Below, in pieces: positions 25,905 to 34,502 of a DNA stretch of 64,000 bases. Origin of the DNA: JALOOB01 sp040766655 (lineage in GTDB: Bacteria; Chloroflexota; Anaerolineae; CG2-30-64-16); NCBI GenBank assembly GCA_040766655.1, contig JAXGQB010000002.1, positions 117,528 to 181,527 on the forward strand, written 5' to 3'. Position numbers and translations under genes: made by a program. Below the pieces are notes generated by a model. The model ran no database searches. It was not told the origin of the DNA and saw nothing but the letters and a program-made list of their open reading frames with translations. The first letter of the stretch is position 1. Every line of letters starts with the position of its first letter.

Positions 25905-25999
25905 TAATCGAGAATGATGTAGACCGCTTTGCGCAGTGGATTGCGCGCCATTCGGCCGTTGTGGACAACGTGGCGATCCTGTATGCTCAGCGCAGATGA
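25901..25999 (+). CDS. Tiny 32-residue ORF overlapping the DUF302 stop
   Basis: The ATG at 25901 overlaps the DUF302 stop (ATGA) and encodes MIIENDVDRFAQWIARHSAVVDNVAILYAQRR, given here as one short frame. The overlap and amphipathic helix are compatible with translational coupling. No family is known and the size allows chance. The frame runs through its TGA into sequence upstream of the YHS gene, but the context does not support readthrough. Confidence 0.3.
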   Translation: MIIENDVDRFAQWIARHSAVVDNVAILYAQRR

Positions 26000-26137
26000 G
26001 GGTCGTTGCGGATCATCGTAGGAAAACACCGTAGCAACAGTGTTGTAGCTCTTTTGGTGACTCTTGGGAGTCAGGCAACGTGCGGGGGCCAGCATTACCA
26101 GGCTACCGCGATGCCACAACTAACAGGGAGGCTGATC

Positions 26138-26353
26138 ATGTTGAAGGATCCGGTGTGCGGCAAACGCATCAAGCCTCAACGAGCGCACGTGGCCGTTGAG
26201 TACGAAGGATTCACGTACTATCTATGCTGCCCGTCGTGCCAGGCAGAGTTCGAACGCAACCTGCGCAAATATGCGCGGCCGGAGGTGGGTGAGCGCATCC
26301 AGCCCCACCAGAAGAAAGGGGGCCAGCAACTGAGACGCCCCGTATCGGCCTGA
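26138..26353 (+). CDS. YHS-domain metal-binding protein
   Basis: This 71-residue protein starts at ATG 26138 after CAGGGAGG. It has the YHS motif DPVCGKRI ... YEGFTYYLCCPSCQAEFERNLRKYA. YHS domains bind copper or heavy metals through the Cys residues, and here the second cluster reads CCPSC, one Cys more than the usual FCSxxC. A basic tail (HQKKGGQQLRRP) follows. It is one of three YHS modules in the island (28599 and the N terminus of the ATPase at 29003). A free-standing metallochaperone is the likely role. Confidence 0.8.
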   Translation: MLKDPVCGKRIKPQRAHVAVEYEGFTYYLCCPSCQAEFERNLRKYARPEVGERIQPHQKKGGQQLRRPVSA

Positions 26354-26481
26354 AGCCGCTCCAGGCGAACGGCTAGGCGGCGCCTCGGTCACGAGGTCAG
26401 TGACGGTCTGCACGGCCGATTTCGTGACCGAAGGGCGCTCCCCTGACGGGAAGAAGGTCAGACCCGAGTAGGAGGCGCAAT

Positions 26482-26970
26482 TTGGCACCCATTCCTCCCT
26501 CTGACGACGTAAGCCGTCGCCGATTCCTGTCGGGGATCATCGGTGTCGTTGCCGGCGCGGTGGCGACGCTGGTCGGACTGCCCGCCATCGGATACCTCGT
26601 GTCGCCGGGCCTCAAGCTGCAGAACAAACCGCTATGGCTGACCCTCGGCCCGGTGGCCGGGTTGGTTCTTGACAAACCGAACGGTTTTCCTTACGCGCGC
26701 AAGATCAGGGATGGCTGGACGGAAACAACGCAGACCGGCGTAGCCTACGCTGTGACCCACGATGGCCAAAACATCAAGGTATTCTCCGATGTTTGTACTC
26801 ACCTGGGATGCCGGGTGACCTGGCACGAAAATCGGGAGATGTTCATCTCGCCTTGTCATGACGGCCTATTCAGCATAGATGGGAAAGTGCTGGGCGGCCC
26901 GCCCCCGCGACCGCTAGATCAGTTCCAGACCAAAATCGAAAACGGACAGCTTCAGATTCTTCTGGCCTGA
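26482..26970 (+). CDS. Rieske 2Fe-2S protein, Tat-exported
   Basis: This 162-residue protein starts at TTG 26482, with GGAGG 7 nt upstream. It has a Tat signal (SRRRFLSGIIGVVAG) that also anchors, and a Rieske domain with CTHLGC at 105-110 and C125-H126 in SPCHDGLFSI. The two Cys and two His bind a 2Fe-2S cluster. The second motif lacks the usual C-P-C-H-G disulfide Cys, so its potential may differ from bc1-type Rieske proteins. No cytochrome b is nearby. It may pass electrons from quinol-linked partners to copper proteins in the island. Confidence 0.88.
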   Translation: MAPIPPSDDVSRRRFLSGIIGVVAGAVATLVGLPAIGYLVSPGLKLQNKPLWLTLGPVAGLVLDKPNGFPYARKIRDGWTETTQTGVAYAVTHDGQNIKVFSDVCTHLGCRVTWHENREMFISPCHDGLFSIDGKVLGGPPPRPLDQFQTKIENGQLQILLA

Positions 26971-27051
26971 CGCGCATAGGGCTCCGAGTTCAGGCTCTTG
27001 GCACTTTGCCCGGCCTGAGCGGATGAATGCAGTCAGGCAAAGGAGTTCATC

Positions 27052-27726
27052 ATGCACGACATACCGACATGGGCCTACGGGTTGTGGCCCGCCGTCTTGT
27101 TCAATATCGGGCTGGTACTGGTTTTCGTGCTCAGCTTCCTGACGCCGCGCCGGCGCGTGGAGTGGCGTTCGATGGGCCTGTTCGCTGCCTGGATCGCCGC
27201 GCTATTCACGGAGATGTACGGCTTTCCGCTGACCATCTACGCGCTGTCAGCGCTGCTCGGTCGCGCCTACCCGGCTCTTGATCCGTTCAGCCACAAGAAC
27301 GGTCATCTCCTGGTAGCGCTCACTGGTGGCTCTGATACAGTCTGGAGCATCGTAATGGTCGTCACGACGATCATGTTCTGGATCAGCATCGTCATCATGT
27401 CCCGCGGGTGGCGGCGGATCTACCAGGCCAGGGGTGAGTTGGCGACAGATGGCATCTACGCCTATGTGCGTCATCCGCAGTACTTGGGGCTGTTCCTGCT
27501 CATTGTCTCACTGTTGATCCAGTGGCCGACCATCCTGTCGGTACTGATGGCGCCGGTGCTGTTCGTCGTCTATGTCCGGTTGGCTCGGCGCGAAGAAGGC
27601 GAGCTCGAGACTCTGTTCGGCGAAGTGTACCGGGACTACAAAGCACGCGTGCCGGCCTTCTTCCCGCGCTTTGGTATCGGAAGGCGATTGGAGCGCAAGT
27701 CGGCTCGCGATGTGGCGGCCATGTAG
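27052..27726 (+). CDS. Isoprenylcysteine methyltransferase-family membrane protein
   Basis: This 224-residue membrane protein has about five helices. The C-terminal part carries the ICMT/PEMT-type SAM-binding motif: GIYAYVRHPQYLGLFLLIV and later RREEGELETLFGEVYRDYKARVPAFFPRF. In this family the bacterial members methylate unknown small molecules or lipids. ATG 27052 follows AAAGGAG. It is between the Rieske gene and a P-loop protein gene, and nothing in the sequence gives its substrate. Confidence 0.8.
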   Translation: MHDIPTWAYGLWPAVLFNIGLVLVFVLSFLTPRRRVEWRSMGLFAAWIAALFTEMYGFPLTIYALSALLGRAYPALDPFSHKNGHLLVALTGGSDTVWSIVMVVTTIMFWISIVIMSRGWRRIYQARGELATDGIYAYVRHPQYLGLFLLIVSLLIQWPTILSVLMAPVLFVVYVRLARREEGELETLFGEVYRDYKARVPAFFPRFGIGRRLERKSARDVAAM

Positions 27727-27788
27727 CCGTAACGAACGCCCAGAGACAAAACATTTCCCGATGCCGCCGGAACGAGGAGACTAGCGCT

Positions 27789-28406
27789 ATGCACAACAGG
27801 TGTACAGGAGAGTTCTCAGCGCGTTGCAGCGTCTGTGTCAGGGCTGTGGTCGAACGCGTCTGCGCCGAAACGGGAATCAGGCTCGCGGATGAGCAACGGC
27901 GTCAACTGATCGTCGGCTTGCTGGCGCGCCAGCACTTGATCCTGACCGGTCCCCAGGGGAGGCGCAAGTGCGAGCTGGCTTGGGCGTTGGCGATGTCCCT
28001 GGCGGATGGGCGAGAGGATCACGTGTGCTCCGTGGTGGGTCATCCCTGGTGGGCGAGTGGCACTGGGGATGTGGCCTATTACGCCAACATGCAGATGGCC
28101 TATTCGGAGTGGCGGTTGGTGTACTTCCTGGCCGCTGTGCAGGCCGATGAAGAAAGGATATCGCGAGTGCGGTCGGTGGAGAGCGCAGGAAGGTACGTCG
28201 TCTGTATTGAAGGGATGAGCCCGGCCGAGATCGACCTCTATTTCGTCACTCTGCCATACAGACTTGCTGCCGCCCGGCAAGGCGCGCGGAGGGATGTCCC
28301 GGTGCGATTCATTGGCACCTACGACAGTGATACGCCGCCCATGCTCGACGCACGGACCCTGCGTGTCGCCGCGTTGGTCCACCTGGATGCGGCGAGCGAC
28401 CGCTGA
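27789..28406 (+). CDS. P-loop-like protein with altered Walker A
   Basis: This 205-residue protein has LILTGPQGRRKCELAWALAMSLA, which aligns with a Walker A motif (GxxGxGKS) as GPQGRRKC: Lys is kept and the Ser/Thr is Cys. The rest resembles an AAA/McrB-like ATPase core (YVVCIEGMSPAEIDLYF at the Walker B position, PVRFIGTYDSDTP near sensor 1), but Walker B is EGM. The ATG has AGGAG upstream. The N terminus CSVCVRAVVERVC is Cys-rich. It may be a degenerate ATPase with a regulatory role. I know of no named family. Confidence 0.5.
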   Translation: MHNRCTGEFSARCSVCVRAVVERVCAETGIRLADEQRRQLIVGLLARQHLILTGPQGRRKCELAWALAMSLADGREDHVCSVVGHPWWASGTGDVAYYANMQMAYSEWRLVYFLAAVQADEERISRVRSVESAGRYVVCIEGMSPAEIDLYFVTLPYRLAAARQGARRDVPVRFIGTYDSDTPPMLDARTLRVAALVHLDAASDR

Positions 28407-28598
28407 GGGGTCAGTAACAAGCTATTTGGCGGAGAGAAGCACCCGCCGATCGGCTTCCCGACGACCCGACATTTGGCGCTGTACATGCGAAGATCTCCGT
28501 GAGAGAATGTTGTTGAGTATTTGAAGCATGTGAATCGGTTCGATCATCGGACCGAATGTTCTCACATCCAGGTACCAAATGGAGAAAGGAAGGTTTCC

Positions 28599-28772
28599 AT
28601 GGTCAAAGATCCCGTGTGCGGCATGGATGTAGATCCCAAACAGGCCGCCGGCAAGTCCGAGTACCAGGGGCAGACGTACTACTTCTGCTCGGCTGGCTGC
28701 AAGAAGGCGTTCGACAAGGAGCCGGTCAAGTATGCCGGTAAGGCAGAAGATCACAGCGCTCACAAGCACTAA
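28599..28772 (+). CDS. YHS-domain metal-binding protein
   Basis: This 57-residue protein has the complete YHS motif: DPVCGMDVDPKQAAGKSEYQGQTYYFCSAGCKKAFDKEPVKYAG, with Cys in PVCGM and FCSAGC. The tail DHSAHKH is His-rich. Family members bind copper or nickel and can act as free chaperones. It is nearly the same as the N terminus of the ATPase encoded at 29003, so it could load that pump. AAAGGAAGG precedes ATG 28599. Confidence 0.9.
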   Translation: MVKDPVCGMDVDPKQAAGKSEYQGQTYYFCSAGCKKAFDKEPVKYAGKAEDHSAHKH

Positions 28773-28894
28773 GACGCCAAGGGGCAGGTGGCGCGAAGGC
28801 GGGTGGTCGGTGGATCTCCCGCCTTTTCTTGTTAATAAATCCGCGCGGAGTTCAGGCTGCACGATCGAGATTCTGGCCGGCCAGCTGAGAATGA

Positions 28895-28936
28895 GCCATT
28901 TGGCGCATGTCCATTCAGATGAATCGGCGCATGTGC
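28895..28936 (+). promoter_or_regulatory. Candidate operator upstream of copA
   Basis: This stretch holds the near-palindrome GCCATTTGGC (28895-28904), the perfect 12-bp palindrome ATTCAGATGAAT, and two copies of GGCGCATGT about 24 bp apart. It lies 70-110 bp before the ATPase start, where a copper regulator could bind. No regulator of CsoR or CopY type is seen in the window. Confidence 0.3.
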
Positions 28937-29002
28937 AGGACGGCCTGATGAGAGATAATGACCTTCGTCACAGGTTTTGTTAGCGACATGGAGGAGGCAA
29001 TC

Positions 29003-31666
29003 ATGGTCAAAGATCCCGTCTGCGGTATGGAAATCGAACCGCAAGACGCGGCGGCAAGCCGCGAGCACATGGGGCAGACGTTTTACTTTTGCTCACCCAA
29101 TTGCGTCGCGCAGTTCGACGCCGACCCGCACCGATACGCGCAGACAGCGCTGGCCGCGACGGAGGCGACGCTGCCGGTCGGCTCGGCCACGACCGGCTTC
29201 AACCCGGCCTTGCCGCTGGCCCGTATTGACCTGCCGGTGCTGGGTCTGCAGCGGGAGCAAGACGGACGTACAGTCGAGGCGGCGGTGCGCGGCCTATCGG
29301 GTGTCCGCAGCGCGCACGCGAACACCGGCTCGGGCGTCGTCGTGGTCGAGTACGATCCACAGCGCGCCACCACCGCGGCCCTGGCCGCGGCGCTCCGGCC
29401 GGCCGGTTTCCGGGCCGGCGGCGCGCAGACTCGCATCGGCATTGAGGGTTTGCGCTGTGCCTCCTGCGTCGGCTTCATCGAGGACGACCTGCAGGCGACG
29501 CCGGGTGTGCTCAGCGCGTCGGTCAATGTCGGCACGCAGGAAGCCACCATCGCGTATCTGCCCCAGCAAACCACCCTGGCGCAACTGCACAGCGTCATCC
29601 AAGACTGGGGCTACCAGGCCCGGCCGGCCGCCAGCGCGGAGCCGGTTGACAAGCAAGAGGCCGAGCACGACCGCGAGTACCGCAGCCTGTTTCGCAAGTT
29701 CCTCTTTGCCGCGCTCATCTCGGTGCCGGTGCTGCTGACGGCCTATCCCCAGTACATCCCGTTCGTGCGCGACTGGAGCCAGGCCACCCTGCGTCTGGCC
29801 TGGCTGGGCAGCGCGCTGCTGACCCTGCCGGTGCTTTTCTGGTCGGGCGGCCACTTCTTTACCGGCGCGTGGGCGGCGCTCAAGCACCGTGCAGCCAACA
29901 TGAATACCCTGATCGCGCTCGGCACGGGCGCGGCGTGGCTCTACTCGACCGTCGCCATTTTATTCCCACGCCTCTTCCCCGCGGGCACCGCGGAACCATT
30001 CTACGACGTGGTGGCGGTGGTGATCGCCCTGGTGGTGTTGGGCCAGGCGCTCGAATTGCGCGCCAAGGGTCGCACCAGCGAGGCCATCAAGAAGCTGATG
30101 GGTCTGCAGGCCAAGACCGCCCGCGTGATCCGCGACGGCCAGGAGTTGGACCTCCCGGTGGAGGAAGTGCTGGTCGGCGACGTAGTGCAGGTGCGCCCCG
30201 GCGAAAAGGTGCCCGTGGACGGCGTGATCATCGAAGGCAGCTCGGCGGTGGACGAATCGATGCTCACCGGCGAATCGTTGCCGGTGAGCAAGCAGGCGGG
30301 CGATGAGGTGATCGGCGCGACGCTGAACAAGACCGGCGCGTTCAAGTTCCGTACGACCAAGGTTGGCAAGGACACCGCCCTGGCGCAGATCGTCAAGATG
30401 GTGCAGGACGCGCAGAACAGCAAGGCGCCGATCGCCCGCCTGGCCGACACGATTTCCGGCTACTTCGTGCCGGTCGTGATGATTCTGGCTGTGCTGACTT
30501 TCGTCGCGTGGTTCAACTTCGGCCCGCAGCCGCAGTTGGTGTACGCGCTGGTCACGAGTGTCACGGTGTTGATCATCGCCTGCCCGTGCGCGCTGGGCCT
30601 GGCGACGCCGATGAGCCTGATGGTCGGCATTGGCAAAGGCGCTGAGAACGGCATCCTGATCCGCTCGGGTGAAGCCTTGCAGACTGCCCAGGCCATCAAG
30701 ACCGTGGTGCTGGACAAGACCGGCACGATCACCAAGGGCAAGCCGGAGCTGACTGATGTAGCCGTGACCGGCGCATGGCTGGCCGACGATCTGCTGCGCC
30801 TGGTGGCAGCAGTGGAACGGTCGTCAGAGCACCCGCTGGCTGAGGCCATCGTGGAAGGCGCTAAGGCGCGCAATCTGACCTTAACCGATCCGACGGCTTT
30901 CGAGGCCGTTCCCGGCTACGGCGTGCTGGCGACCGTTGAGGCGCATAAATTGGCGATCGGCAATCTCAAGTTGATGCAGCGCGAGGGCATCGCCCTGGGC
31001 AGCCTTGAGAGCCAGGCCGCGCAGTTGGCGGATCAGGGCAAGACGCCGATGTACGTCGCCGTGGACGGCCAGGCCGCGGGCATCATCGCCGTGGCCGATA
31101 CCGTGAAGGCCGATTCCGCCGAAGCCATCGCGGCGCTGCACCGCATGGGTATCGAGGTGGTGATGATCACCGGCGACAACCGTCGCACGGCCGAGGCCAT
31201 CGCCAGGCAAGTAGGCGTCGATCGCGTGCTGGCCGAGGTGCTGCCGGAGGACAAGGCGCATAACGTCCACCTGTTGCAGGCCGAAGGCAAAAAGGTTGCG
31301 ATGGTGGGCGACGGCATCAACGACGCGCCGGCGCTGGCGCAGGCCGACGTGGGGTTGGCGATCGGCACGGGCACGGACGTCGCCATCGAGGCGTCCGATA
31401 TCACCCTGATCAAAGGCAGCCTGCGCGGGGTGGTGACGGCTATCGAGGTCAGCCGCGCGACCATGCGCAACATCAAGCAGAACTTGGTCGGCGCGTTCAT
31501 CTACAACGTGTTGGGCCTGCCGGTGGCGATGGGGCTACTTTACCCGTTCTTCGGCATCTTGCTTAGCCCATTGATCGCCGGGGCCGCAATGGCCTTCTCC
31601 AGCGTGACAGTGGTGAGCAACGCCAACCGGCTGCGGGCCTTCAAGCCGCGCTTCAGCGCCCGCTAG
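29003..31666 (+). CDS. copA: Copper-exporting P1B-type ATPase with YHS domain
   Basis: This 887-residue pump starts at ATG 29003, with GGAGGAGG upstream. The order is a YHS domain (1-45, DPVCGMEIEP), an HMA-like domain that lacks CxxC (about 70-140) and an HMA domain with GLRCASC (Cys152, Cys155). The membrane domain follows with the ion site CPC at 527-529, plus TGES, the phosphorylation site DKTGTITKG (Asp571), the SEHPLAEAI nucleotide site and MVGDGINDAP. All catalytic motifs are present, so it should export Cu+. The CPC motif with GNxxLI-type helices fits copper rather than zinc. The second HMA may be the only active one. Confidence 0.95.
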   Translation: MVKDPVCGMEIEPQDAAASREHMGQTFYFCSPNCVAQFDADPHRYAQTALAATEATLPVGSATTGFNPALPLARIDLPVLGLQREQDGRTVEAAVRGLSGVRSAHANTGSGVVVVEYDPQRATTAALAAALRPAGFRAGGAQTRIGIEGLRCASCVGFIEDDLQATPGVLSASVNVGTQEATIAYLPQQTTLAQLHSVIQDWGYQARPAASAEPVDKQEAEHDREYRSLFRKFLFAALISVPVLLTAYPQYIPFVRDWSQATLRLAWLGSALLTLPVLFWSGGHFFTGAWAALKHRAANMNTLIALGTGAAWLYSTVAILFPRLFPAGTAEPFYDVVAVVIALVVLGQALELRAKGRTSEAIKKLMGLQAKTARVIRDGQELDLPVEEVLVGDVVQVRPGEKVPVDGVIIEGSSAVDESMLTGESLPVSKQAGDEVIGATLNKTGAFKFRTTKVGKDTALAQIVKMVQDAQNSKAPIARLADTISGYFVPVVMILAVLTFVAWFNFGPQPQLVYALVTSVTVLIIACPCALGLATPMSLMVGIGKGAENGILIRSGEALQTAQAIKTVVLDKTGTITKGKPELTDVAVTGAWLADDLLRLVAAVERSSEHPLAEAIVEGAKARNLTLTDPTAFEAVPGYGVLATVEAHKLAIGNLKLMQREGIALGSLESQAAQLADQGKTPMYVAVDGQAAGIIAVADTVKADSAEAIAALHRMGIEVVMITGDNRRTAEAIARQVGVDRVLAEVLPEDKAHNVHLLQAEGKKVAMVGDGINDAPALAQADVGLAIGTGTDVAIEASDITLIKGSLRGVVTAIEVSRATMRNIKQNLVGAFIYNVLGLPVAMGLLYPFFGILLSPLIAGAAMAFSSVTVVSNANRLRAFKPRFSAR

Positions 31667-31687
31667 AGTCAGGGAGTTACAGCTACT

Positions 31688-32065
31688 ATGAATGCAAGTC
31701 AAATCGTCGTCACGTTGGCGGGGATCGCCCTCAGCGGCTTCATCGCTTGGTTCTTCTGGCTGGCGCCGAAAGGCCAGACCCGCGCCGCGGCCGGCGCGAG
31801 CGGTGTCCAAGAGGTCGCCGTCACTGTCAAGGGCGGCTACACGCCCGATGTCATCGTGGTCAAGGCCGGGCAGCCGGTGCGCCTGCGCTTCACGCGACAG
31901 GAAAGCGCAAGCTGCTCCGAGACGGTACTGTTTCCGGACTTCAACCGCAACGCCAAACTGCCGGAAGGCGAGGAGGTCGCGGTCGAGTTCACACCGGACA
32001 AGCCTGGCGAGTATGGTTTCCAATGCCAGATGGGGATGTTGCGCGGTAAGTTGATCGTTGAGTGA
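31688..32065 (+). CDS. Membrane-anchored cupredoxin
   Basis: This 125-residue protein has an N-terminal membrane segment (about 5-27) and a cupredoxin domain (about 42-125). Ligand-like residues are in ASCSETVLF (Cys) and YGFQCQMGMLRG (Cys and two Met), a pattern seen in cupredoxins coded beside CopA-type ATPases. There is no classical His-Cys-His-Met plastocyanin order, so Cu(I) binding by Cys and Met is likely. It begins 21 nt after copA and probably receives the copper that CopA exports. Confidence 0.82.
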   Translation: MNASQIVVTLAGIALSGFIAWFFWLAPKGQTRAAAGASGVQEVAVTVKGGYTPDVIVVKAGQPVRLRFTRQESASCSETVLFPDFNRNAKLPEGEEVAVEFTPDKPGEYGFQCQMGMLRGKLIVE

Positions 32066-32077
32066 TAGGAGGTCGCC

Positions 32078-32716
32078 ATGGCCGAAGACATCATGCGCCA
32101 GGCTCGCCTGACCGCCACCACCCGGGCGCGTTACAACCGCATCGCACCGATGTACGACGCCATGGAGGCGTTCACCGAACGTGCAGCCTTCGGCGCGTGG
32201 CGACAGGAGCTCTGGTCGGCTGTACCCGCCAGCCGTGTGCTGGAGGTCGGCGTGGGAACGGGGAAAAACTTGTCATTCTACCCGCCCGGCGCACAGATGA
32301 CGGCGATTGACCTGAGTGATCGGATGCTCGCACGCGCCCGACAGCGCGCGGCTACGTCAGGCGTACGGGTAGACCTGCGGTTGATGGACGCTCAGCGCCT
32401 GGAGTATCCCGACGACGCGTTCGATGCAGCCGTGGCGACCTTCGTCTTCTGTTCCGTGCCCGATGCGGTCGCGGGCCTGCGTGATCTGGGCCGCGTCGTC
32501 CGGCCCGGCGGCGACATCTGGCTCTTGGAACACATGCGGGTGGACCGGCCGCTCATCGGGCCGTTGATGGATCTGCTCAATCCCCTCGTGGTGCGGATCA
32601 TGGGAGCCAATATCAATCGACGCACAGTGGAAAACGTCCGGCGGGCAGGGTTGACACTGGTTTCGGTCCTGGAGCTACGGGGCGAGCTGGTCAGGCTGAT
32701 TCATGCACGGCCTTGA
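32078..32716 (+). CDS. UbiE-like SAM-dependent methyltransferase
   Basis: This 212-residue class I methyltransferase has motif I VLEVGVGTGKNLSFYPP, an acidic residue in TAIDLSDRMLARAR, AVATFVFCSVPDAVAGLRDLGRVVRPGGDIWLLEHMR and a C-terminal VENVRRAGL segment. It is related to UbiE and phosphatidylethanolamine methyltransferases, and the substrate is unknown. ATG 32078 follows TAGGAGG. It begins 12 nt after the cupredoxin stop, in the copA operon. Family members near metal genes are often annotated by context only. Confidence 0.82.
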   Translation: MAEDIMRQARLTATTRARYNRIAPMYDAMEAFTERAAFGAWRQELWSAVPASRVLEVGVGTGKNLSFYPPGAQMTAIDLSDRMLARARQRAATSGVRVDLRLMDAQRLEYPDDAFDAAVATFVFCSVPDAVAGLRDLGRVVRPGGDIWLLEHMRVDRPLIGPLMDLLNPLVVRIMGANINRRTVENVRRAGLTLVSVLELRGELVRLIHARP

Positions 32717-32773
32717 AATCAGCCGCGCCGCCGCTCCCGGCGCAGTTTTTCGTTGGCTACTTCTTGGGCAGAT

Positions 32774-32806
32774 CTAAACAACTTCCTAACAATTCGCCGC
32801 TATACT
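32774..32806 (+). promoter_or_regulatory. Promoter with candidate direct-repeat operator
   Basis: TATACT (32801-32806) fits a -10. Just upstream TAAACAA and TAACAA are spaced about 11 bp apart, overlapping the weak -35. OmpR-family regulators bind direct repeats of this spacing, and the OmpR-type regulator encoded at 33807 is the nearest candidate. The Met-rich gene starts 57 bp downstream. Confidence 0.4.
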
Positions 32807-32862
32807 GAGGTTGTAAGTTGGCGAGGGGCCAACAAGACTATCTCAAACAGGAGATTCATTCG

Positions 32863-33684
32863 ATGAACAAGCGGATCAAAGTTACGATCGGGATCGGATT
32901 GGCCGTGCTGGTTCTCGTGGCCGTGTTTACAACGGCTGCGTTCGCGCAAGGGCCTGGTGGCGCTTTCGGCGGCATGATGGGAGGGCGGAGCCAGTCCAGC
33001 TTCGGTGGGATGATGGGCGGCCAGGGTACTGGTGGCATGATGGGCGGGCAAGGTTATGGCCCTGGCATGATGGGTGGACAGGGTTACGGTCCTGGCATGA
33101 TGGGCGCGGGCAACACCATCAGCGGCACGATGCCGGCGGACTGCCCGATGTTTGGCGCCGCGACGACTCCGGCGAACGCTCAGCCGATTACCTTCGACAA
33201 GGCCGTGGAGGCCGCGCAGCAGTACCTGAAGAGCTACAACAACGCCGATCTGAAACTGGCTGAGGTCATGGAGTTTGATAACAACTTCTACGCCCTGGTC
33301 ACCGAGAAAAGCACCAGCGCCTTCGAGTTGCTGGTCAACCGCTACACGGGCGTCGTGACTCCCGAGCCCGGCCCCAACATGATGTGGAACACCAAGTACG
33401 GCCACATGGCTGGTCAAAGTGGAATGATGGGCGGCCGAGGTAGCCAACAGACCGGCCCCATGACCGTCACGGTCGCTCAGGCCCGCACGGCTGCCCAGCA
33501 GTGGCTCGACGCCAATCAGCCGGGCGCTCAATTGGCCGACGATGAGATGCAATTCTCCGGCTACTACACCATGGACTTCCTGAAGAACGGCAAGACCGCG
33601 GGGATGTTGAGCGTCAACGGCTACTCGGGGCAGGTCTGGTACCACACCTGGCACGGCAATTTCATCAGCGAGCAAGAGTTCTAG
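32863..33684 (+). CDS. Met-rich secreted PepSY-like protein
   Basis: This 273-residue protein has a signal peptide (to AFA, about residue 27). A Gly/Met-rich repeat section (about 30-90) with GGMMGGQG and GPGMMGGQGYG follows, then two segments that resemble PepSY domains (ITFDKAVEAAQQYLKSYNNADLKLAEVMEF and MTVTVAQARTAAQQWLDANQPGAQLADDEM), each followed by a NRYTG or VNGYSG turn. The Met section should bind Cu(I). It is followed by a terminator and then the OmpR/HK pair, whose sensor also has a GMGMMGSGGMMGSG stretch. Secreted copper sequestration or signal delivery to the kinase is likely. Confidence 0.7.
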   Translation: MNKRIKVTIGIGLAVLVLVAVFTTAAFAQGPGGAFGGMMGGRSQSSFGGMMGGQGTGGMMGGQGYGPGMMGGQGYGPGMMGAGNTISGTMPADCPMFGAATTPANAQPITFDKAVEAAQQYLKSYNNADLKLAEVMEFDNNFYALVTEKSTSAFELLVNRYTGVVTPEPGPNMMWNTKYGHMAGQSGMMGGRGSQQTGPMTVTVAQARTAAQQWLDANQPGAQLADDEMQFSGYYTMDFLKNGKTAGMLSVNGYSGQVWYHTWHGNFISEQEF

Positions 33685-33710
33685 GATAGGCAGCCGTCGC
33701 TACGGCATAC

Positions 33711-33750
33711 GGCCGGTGACGTCTCAGAGAGATGTCGCCGGCCTTCTCTT
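33711..33750 (+). terminator. Hairpin terminator after Met-rich gene
   Basis: A 14-bp stem with two G-T pairs (33711-33724 with 33730-33743) and a 5-nt loop is followed by a T-rich but interrupted tail. It ends the Met-rich gene ahead of the OmpR/HK operon. Confidence 0.6.
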
Positions 33751-33806
33751 GTGTGGTATACTGGCCGCGGCGTTCAAGGTCGTGGAGTAGGGCGGGGCGA
33801 GGAGCA

Positions 33807-34502
33807 ATGGCAAAGACGATCCTGGTGGTGGATGACGAGCGGAAGATCGTCACGGTGCTCAAGGGTTACCTGGAGCAGGCCGGTTTCCGGGTGGTCACGG
33901 CCGGCGATGGACAGCTGGCGCTGACCACCTTCCGGCATGCCAGGCCCGACCTGGTGATCCTCGACCTGATGCTGCCGGGCATTGACGGGCTGGACGTCTG
34001 CCGCATCCTCCGCCGCGAGTCCAAGGTTCCCATCATCATGCTCACTGCGCGCGTTGAAGAAGCCGACCGACTGATCGGCCTGGAGCTTGGCGCCGACGAC
34101 TATGTGGTTAAGCCGTTCAGCCCGCGCGAAGTGGTCCTGCGCGTGCGCGCCATCCTACGCCGGGTCGAAGGCGAGGTCGCGACATCAGAGGTATTGGAGG
34201 CCGGCGGCATCACCCTGGACCTCGCCGCCCATGAGGCAACGGTGGCCGGCCGGACCGTGGAACTGACACCGACGGAGTTCGAGCTGCTGGCCGTGCTCGT
34301 GCGCTCGCCGGGGCGCACCTTCAGCCGGGCGCAATTGCTCCAACAGATCCAGGATAGCCCCCTGGAAGGCTTCGACCGCACGATAGACGTGCATATCCGC
34401 AACATCCGGGCCAAGATTGAGCCGGACCCCAAGAACCCGCGCTACATCCTCACGATCTACGGCGTGGGTTACAAGTTAGTAGAGGCTGCCGATGCCGCGT
34501 AG
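33807..34502 (+). CDS. OmpR-family response regulator
   Basis: This 231-residue regulator has a receiver domain with Asp53 (ILDLMLPG), an LTAR switch, Lys in YVVKPFSP, and a C-terminal winged helix (ELTPTEFELLAVLVRSPGRTFSRAQLL, FDRTIDVHIRNIRAKI). ATG 33807 follows GGGGCGAGGAG; the longer frame is not needed. It overlaps the kinase gene by 11 bases. Close homologues regulate metal and envelope stress. The Met-rich gene just upstream and the direct repeats near 32774 make copper response plausible. Confidence 0.93.
   Translation: MAKTILVVDDERKIVTVLKGYLEQAGFRVVTAGDGQLALTTFRHARPDLVILDLMLPGIDGLDVCRILRRESKVPIIMLTARVEEADRLIGLELGADDYVVKPFSPREVVLRVRAILRRVEGEVATSEVLEAGGITLDLAAHEATVAGRTVELTPTEFELLAVLVRSPGRTFSRAQLLQQIQDSPLEGFDRTIDVHIRNIRAKIEPDPKNPRYILTIYGVGYKLVEAADAA

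Noticed and set aside
25901..26353. In-frame TGA at 25997 linking the tiny ORF to the YHS gene frame
   Set aside because: The residues around the TGA are not a Cys motif, no family sequence crosses it, and the YHS gene has its own strong ribosome site and start.
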